From contig NZ_BSNY01000026.1 in the NCBI RefSeq assembly GCF_030160235.1, positions 1 through 64,000 of the forward strand: 64,000 bases of DNA. The letters are read 5' to 3'. This stretch comes from Mesorhizobium huakuii. Its GTDB lineage: Bacteria > Pseudomonadota > Alphaproteobacteria > Rhizobiales > Rhizobiaceae. The notes under the pieces are model-generated. The model searched no databases and was not told where the DNA came from. It worked only from the letters and a program-made list of their open reading frames with translations. Shown in pieces: positions 59,744-64,000 of the stretch. How positions within the stretch are numbered: the stretch's first letter is position 1; the number at the start of each line of letters is the position of its first letter. The position numbers were made by a program, and so were the translations under genes.

Positions 59744-61494
59744 TGCTTGGTGATTGGCGACAAAGACTGCTTGCACTTCGCGATCGGCTGTTTGGCGAGC
59801 CCAGCGCGGCGGATCCCCTCGACGAGATAGAGGTCCCGATCGAAGAAGTGGCTCCTCCAGGCCCGACGCCGTTGCCGACCGAAGTTCCGCCAACGGTTTC
59901 ACTAACGTCGGCGCAAGTACCTGATCAGCTCTACAATCCGGTCTCCAAGAAGAGCAAGGCGACCTGGAAGGAGAAAACGGTCGATTCCAAGCCAAAGAAT
60001 GGGCGGAGATCGGCGCAGAAACCGACTCCGGCAGCCAAAGTCAAACGGCTGGTCGTTGGTGCCGGCCGCGCCGCCAAACGTCTAGTTGCTGAACACAATG
60101 AGAAGCGCTCCGGGGATGGGTTAGGACAACCTAGCGCGCGGCCCACGGGACGAGACCAGGTCTTCCTGAATCTCGGAATCGACTTCGGCACGAGCTTCAC
60201 CAAGGTTTGCTTCCGGGACGTTGGGACGGAAGACTCATTCCTTGTGACCTTCGATGCTACCTCGGCGCATGACGCCTTGTTGCCCTCCATCGTGGCGGTG
60301 GATAAGAAGGGCACGCTATATACCGCCGATCAGGCTCCGCGCGGAGCGGTGCTGGTGCCATATCTCAAGATGAGGCTCGCCGGGTCGCCTATTGGCGAAG
60401 ACTTACCTGTTGTCGATGGCGTCGACCTTGGCAGCAGGGAAGCCACTTGTGCGCTCGCCAGTTGGTTTCTTGCCAGGGTGCTCTCACGCAGTCAGGAATG
60501 GATACGCAAGCACGAACGTGACAGGCTAAGGAACAGAGTTCCTGTCTGGTCGGCAAATATCGGCGTTCCGGTGGAACACTACGATTCGGTAGCCATCGAC
60601 ACCTTTCGCAGGGTGCTAGGTATTTCGTGGATTTGGGATGCGAACGCCAGGCTCCCAAAAACCGTGGGGGAAGCTGTTTCCGCCTATCGGCGGGATGTTG
60701 ATCGTCTCGAGGGCGAGGTTTCGGATTTTCATGCGGTTCCCGAGATAGCGGCTGCAGTCCAATCCTTCGTGATGTCGCGGGAGGCGGTCGCAGGAATCTA
60801 TGTCTATTTCGATATCGGTGGCGGAACGGTTGATGGCGTAGCCTTCAAGTTTCTGAATCATCATGGCGAGCGCCGAGTCAATTTCTATTCCGGTAAGGTA
60901 TCGCCTCTCGGAATTTCGGCCTTGGCTTCGGCGCTCGGGTCAGGCTCACCACGCGATATCGACGACAAGAAACTCAAGCGACTAGTCAGCAATGGAAACG
61001 TTGAAGTCCTTGCAGATTTCGAACATCGCGTGAGACAGTTGGTCGGGAAGGTCGTTATCACGGCCAAGCAAAAGGATGGCCGAAATTGGCAAGAAGACGC
61101 AATTCAAGACCATCAGACCACACGAAAGAACATTCGCAGTCTTGGCGGTCTCGATAGAACGAGAATGACGCCACTCGTCGTTTTCTTGGGCGGCGGCGGC
61201 GCTCCTTCCGCTTGGTACCAGACCGCGATCAGTTCGACTTATGACAAGTTTGGGCACTTTGGGGCCGGCGTTCCGCCGTACCAGCTATTGGAAGTTGCGG
61301 CACCTAAGGACTTGGACATGACAGGGTTGGCTTCCAGCGATTTTCGACGGTTTGCGATAAGCTACGGGTTGTCGATTCCCTTCGGTGAGGGACCGGAAGT
61401 TCGCTTGCCGAGCCAGTTCGCCGACGCGGAGCCACTTCCGGTCAGACCAAACCGCGTTGCCGATTACCTTGATAGCAAGGACGCGTACGACTGA
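59740..61494 (+). CDS. Hsp70/actin-fold ATPase-like protein
   Basis: 584 residues overlapping the helicase stop (ATGATG). Residues 1-~145 are Pro/Lys-rich and unordered. The rest has the Hsp70/actin ATPase motifs: phosphate-1 LGIDFGTSFTK (Asp148), phosphate-2 FDIGGGTVDG (Asp358) and adenosine FLGGGGAPS (Gly484-487). No substrate-binding domain of true DnaK is present. Hsp70-like ATPases are rare in defence operons; a regulator or scaffold switched by ATP is one option. Confidence 0.82.
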   Translation: MMLGDWRQRLLALRDRLFGEPSAADPLDEIEVPIEEVAPPGPTPLPTEVPPTVSLTSAQVPDQLYNPVSKKSKATWKEKTVDSKPKNGRRSAQKPTPAAKVKRLVVGAGRAAKRLVAEHNEKRSGDGLGQPSARPTGRDQVFLNLGIDFGTSFTKVCFRDVGTEDSFLVTFDATSAHDALLPSIVAVDKKGTLYTADQAPRGAVLVPYLKMRLAGSPIGEDLPVVDGVDLGSREATCALASWFLARVLSRSQEWIRKHERDRLRNRVPVWSANIGVPVEHYDSVAIDTFRRVLGISWIWDANARLPKTVGEAVSAYRRDVDRLEGEVSDFHAVPEIAAAVQSFVMSREAVAGIYVYFDIGGGTVDGVAFKFLNHHGERRVNFYSGKVSPLGISALASALGSGSPRDIDDKKLKRLVSNGNVEVLADFEHRVRQLVGKVVITAKQKDGRNWQEDAIQDHQTTRKNIRSLGGLDRTRMTPLVVFLGGGGAPSAWYQTAISSTYDKFGHFGAGVPPYQLLEVAAPKDLDMTGLASSDFRRFAISYGLSIPFGEGPEVRLPSQFADAEPLPVRPNRVADYLDSKDAYD

Positions 61495-61609
61495 CGGCGG
61501 AACCCACTCATGGCTACTCAATCGGCCAGATTGATCCATTTTATCTAGCTGGGCTGCGCTTACAATGCGCGGAGTCTGTCCGTTTCACGAAAGCTTGGGG
61601 AGAGAACGC

Positions 61610-64000
61610 ATGAGTTCAGCAGTTCGTCATGTCTCGGTCCGTGTGCCTTGGCATGATCGGGCGTGGGATGGCCACGTCTGTGACGACCCCCTAGGCAACG
61701 CGTCGTGCCTGGCGCTCCGACTGATAGCCGAGGGCCGCAACGACCCTATGGAAGTTCAGCTTGCCGGGGAAGCCTTCGATGACCTGACAGATGCCCAGAT
61801 CCCGCCATGCATCAAGGCTAGCGCCGCTTTCCTTGCCCCCCGCAACCACACCATCCAGAGCGTGATGAGCTATTCGACGTGGAGCGAGGATCACCGCCAT
61901 ATGCGGCCCAAGACGCTGCACTTGCCCGCCTTCGGCGCCCAGCTGATCCCCTACCGCTGGATGCTGCGCGAGAGCGGTTTTGCGCTTGCCGCAGACCTGG
62001 AGCTTGCGATCGACCCCGAGCGCGAGCCGTCCGAACCCCCGTTCCTCCAGAACACGGCGTGGGTCCAGCATCACGATCACCAGAAGACGCTGCTGGACGC
62101 GTTCGCCGAACCTTTGGTCGAGCATCAGAGCCTGGTGCTGTTTTACGCAACGCGAACGCCGCTCTGCGACGACGAACGGCGCGTCCTGCTTGGTGCGGCG
62201 ATCCTGGAGAAGAAGCACCGCATCTTCGAATACGATTACGATCCTGCCGAGACTACGCCCGACAACCGGTTGAGGGCGATGGTGTGGGAGCGGTCTGTCC
62301 AACATAGCCTGCGTCCATTGAAGGGCGACAGCGATCTGGCAGGATACGGCGGAGGCTTCGTCCTGCCTTACCACGACATCCTGCGCGCGGCCGCAGCCGA
62401 CGAAACGCTCGATCCCGCCGACTATGTCGCGTTCGCCCCGGAGGACGCACGAGTCCAGTTCTCCTACGGCAGCGAACACGTCGGCCATGGAGCTGCGGCC
62501 GCAGCCTTGCTCGCCGCCCGCGCCGCCTTCGAGAAGATCGCGACGGTGCTGGACGGTCCCTGGACCGAGCAGATCGAATGGATCGACGAGCAACTTTCCA
62601 ACCTGTGGCGACTTCAAGGACCGGCGCCCGGCCTAGGCGTTGCCTTGTCAACGTTGCACAGCGGCTTCAACGGCACGCTGTTCGCGATCGCGCTTAGCGG
62701 CATTTTGAAACCGAACGAGGACCCTTGGCCAGTGGCGGATGAGATTCTGTCCGGCCGCCGCAACGCTCCGCCAGGATCGCCGGCGATCACATCCACGCTG
62801 CAAAGGAGATGGGCCAAGGTCAGGGGCGACGCCGCGCGCTACGACACTCTCCAACTCCTTGCCCGTTTCGAGCTGACTAAGGATCAAGCCGCTCGCGCGA
62901 TCAGCCGGATAGAGTCGTCGGACCTGTTAAAGAATCCCTATAGGCTGTTCGAAGACGACCGCGATCAACAGGACCCTGTCGCATTCGCCACCGTCGATCG
63001 CGGCTTGTTGCCGGGTTCCGTTGTCGCCGAGGCTCACCCCCTGCCGGGTGGGTGCTCGAAGGATCTCGGTGAATACGACAATCCCTTCCGCTTGCGAGCA
63101 GCGACCGCGCAGCTGCTCGAAGAAGCGGCTGGAAGGGGCAACACGGTCGTCGCCGCCGACCGGCTGGCAGAGGAAGCAGCCGCGCTGACGCTGACCCGCC
63201 CGCTTCCATTAGACGCCGACCTTCTGGACCTCTTCCGCGACGAGTTTTTCCCGCTGGTAGAGGTCGGGCCGGGCGACAAGAATCCAACTGCGCAGCTCGA
63301 CCGATATGTCGCCTACCGCAAGCTGCTGGAGAAGGCTGTCAAAGAACGAGCCGCCGTATCCACGGCCGCCACAACAGTGGATTGGTCCGCACTGTTGAAG
63401 GAGAAATTCGGTTCATCGCCTGGCGACGTCGAAACCGAAGCGAGAGCGCGCGAGGAAAAAGAGACGGCATTGGCGCGGCTCGCGGGTTCGCGGATTGCGA
63501 TGCTAGTCGGCCCGGCCGGAACGGGCAAGACGACGGTTCTCGAACTGCTGCTGCAACGGCCGGAAATCGTCGGCTCGCGCGTATTGCTTCTCGCTCCAAC
63601 GGGCAAAGCCCGCGTGAGATTGGGGACCGAGACCAACCGTCCGGGAGAGGCGCGCACCATAGCGCAGTTCCTGCTCGGCTTCGACCGATACGAAATCCAA
63701 ACCAACCGCTACGCTCCCAATCCCGGCGCGGCCAAGGACGGGGCGACCTGCTGCATCATCGACGAAGCGTCGATGTTGACGGAGGACATGCTCGCGGCCG
63801 TGCTCGACGCGCTGCCACCCACATGCCGGATCATCCTGGTAGGCGATCCTTACCAGTTGCCGCCGATCGGCGCGGGGTGCCCGTTCGTCGACATCATCGC
63901 CTACGTTCGGCGCCACCACCCTCAATGCGTCGCCGAACTCACCGTGTCGATGCGTCAGCGGGGCGACCGAAGCGATGCGCAGCTTGCGGCAATCTTTTCG
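61610..64000 (+). CDS. RecD-like SF1B ATPase/helicase with long N-terminal region (3' truncated by window)
   Basis: The frame runs from ATG 61610, behind GGGGAGAGA, to the window end without a stop: at least 797 residues. The first ~600 residues have no family I recognise. From about residue 630 the RecD-type motor begins: Walker A VGPAGTGKTT (Lys640), APTGKARVRL, motif II IIDEASML (Asp718-Glu719), VGDPYQLPPIG and a motif III-like TVSMRQRG. It is a likely DNA unwinding or loading enzyme. The gap to the Hsp70-like gene is 115 bases, so it may have its own start signals, but it points the same way. Confidence 0.85.
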   Translation, partial: MSSAVRHVSVRVPWHDRAWDGHVCDDPLGNASCLALRLIAEGRNDPMEVQLAGEAFDDLTDAQIPPCIKASAAFLAPRNHTIQSVMSYSTWSEDHRHMRPKTLHLPAFGAQLIPYRWMLRESGFALAADLELAIDPEREPSEPPFLQNTAWVQHHDHQKTLLDAFAEPLVEHQSLVLFYATRTPLCDDERRVLLGAAILEKKHRIFEYDYDPAETTPDNRLRAMVWERSVQHSLRPLKGDSDLAGYGGGFVLPYHDILRAAAADETLDPADYVAFAPEDARVQFSYGSEHVGHGAAAAALLAARAAFEKIATVLDGPWTEQIEWIDEQLSNLWRLQGPAPGLGVALSTLHSGFNGTLFAIALSGILKPNEDPWPVADEILSGRRNAPPGSPAITSTLQRRWAKVRGDAARYDTLQLLARFELTKDQAARAISRIESSDLLKNPYRLFEDDRDQQDPVAFATVDRGLLPGSVVAEAHPLPGGCSKDLGEYDNPFRLRAATAQLLEEAAGRGNTVVAADRLAEEAAALTLTRPLPLDADLLDLFRDEFFPLVEVGPGDKNPTAQLDRYVAYRKLLEKAVKERAAVSTAATTVDWSALLKEKFGSSPGDVETEARAREEKETALARLAGSRIAMLVGPAGTGKTTVLELLLQRPEIVGSRVLLLAPTGKARVRLGTETNRPGEARTIAQFLLGFDRYEIQTNRYAPNPGAAKDGATCCIIDEASMLTEDMLAAVLDALPPTCRIILVGDPYQLPPIGAGCPFVDIIAYVRRHHPQCVAELTVSMRQRGDRSDAQLAAIFS

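Noticed and set aside
61531-61566. Promoter TTGATC / TACAAT before the RecD-like gene
   Set aside because: The spacer is 24 bases, too long for sigma-70, so an independent promoter is not supported.
44262-64000. Calling the locus BREX
   Set aside because: A DUF1156-type methylase, DUF499-type ATPase and a WYL regulator recall some BREX types, but no PglZ, BrxA, BrxB or BrxL is visible. PglZ beyond the right edge would reopen this.
44262-64000. Calling the locus DISARM
   Set aside because: An SNF2 helicase and a methylase are present, but no DrmA, DUF1998-type DrmB or PLD-type DrmC can be seen.

Overview
The window looks like chromosomal DNA of a Mesorhizobium-type alphaproteobacterium (Rhizobiales). 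The evidence is GC-rich sequence with long antisense open frames, the block murA / DUF2948 / hisD / UPF0262 / phosphatase / infA / maf / yacG, an Agp-type alpha-galactoside locus as described in Sinorhizobium meliloti, and a P4-type integrase directly behind tRNA-Phe, the known insertion site of the Mesorhizobium ICEMlSym elements. The genus is an inference from content and order; no rRNA is present.

Positions 1-11219 are mostly core genome. They hold the 3' end of a large secreted RTX adhesin, a small exported protein, an LppC/periplasmic-binding-fold lipoprotein, a nuclease-fold membrane protein, a degenerate GGDEF protein, tRNA-Thr on the minus strand, and the murA-to-yacG housekeeping run. 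Positions 11235-28369 are two divergently controlled sugar-uptake loci. The first (agaL2-agpDCBA-agaL1 with the AraC regulator agpT) combines an oligopeptide-type ABC importer with two GH4 glycosidases, consistent with melibiose/raffinose use. The second is a CUT1-type sugar ABC importer with a Gfo/Idh-aldo/keto reductase fusion and its own AraC regulator; its sugar is unknown.

From tRNA-Phe (28688-28763) the sequence becomes a genomic island that runs off the right edge. Its entry zone holds an IntS-like integrase, a divergent XRE-regulator/hypothetical pair, a recombinase remnant that reads through a tRNA-Ser-like 3' end, a PD-(D/E)XK-like fragment, an ADP-ribosylglycohydrolase, a long near-perfect hairpin and a small acidic protein.

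Positions 34816-64000 are a large, apparently two-armed DNA-defence locus around a shared promoter zone (44406-44522). The minus arm encodes a 47-residue peptide, an AddB-like nuclease, an AddA-like helicase-nuclease and an SF2 helicase. The plus arm encodes a WYL/BrxR-like regulator, an SNF2 helicase with a C-terminal DUF3883-like nuclease motif, an ASCH protein with a B3-like tail, a small protein, a DUF1156 adenine methylase, a Swt1-type HEPN-DUF499 ATPase, a second SNF2/RapA-like helicase, an Hsp70-like ATPase and a RecD-like ATPase cut by the window end. Most plus-arm genes overlap or abut, so they look like one operon. The arrangement suggests methylation-based self marking plus helicase/nuclease and RNase-toxin effectors. 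It does not fit the usual gene sets of BREX (no PglZ seen), DISARM (no DrmA/B/C seen) or classical restriction-modification. It is the best candidate here for an under-described system.
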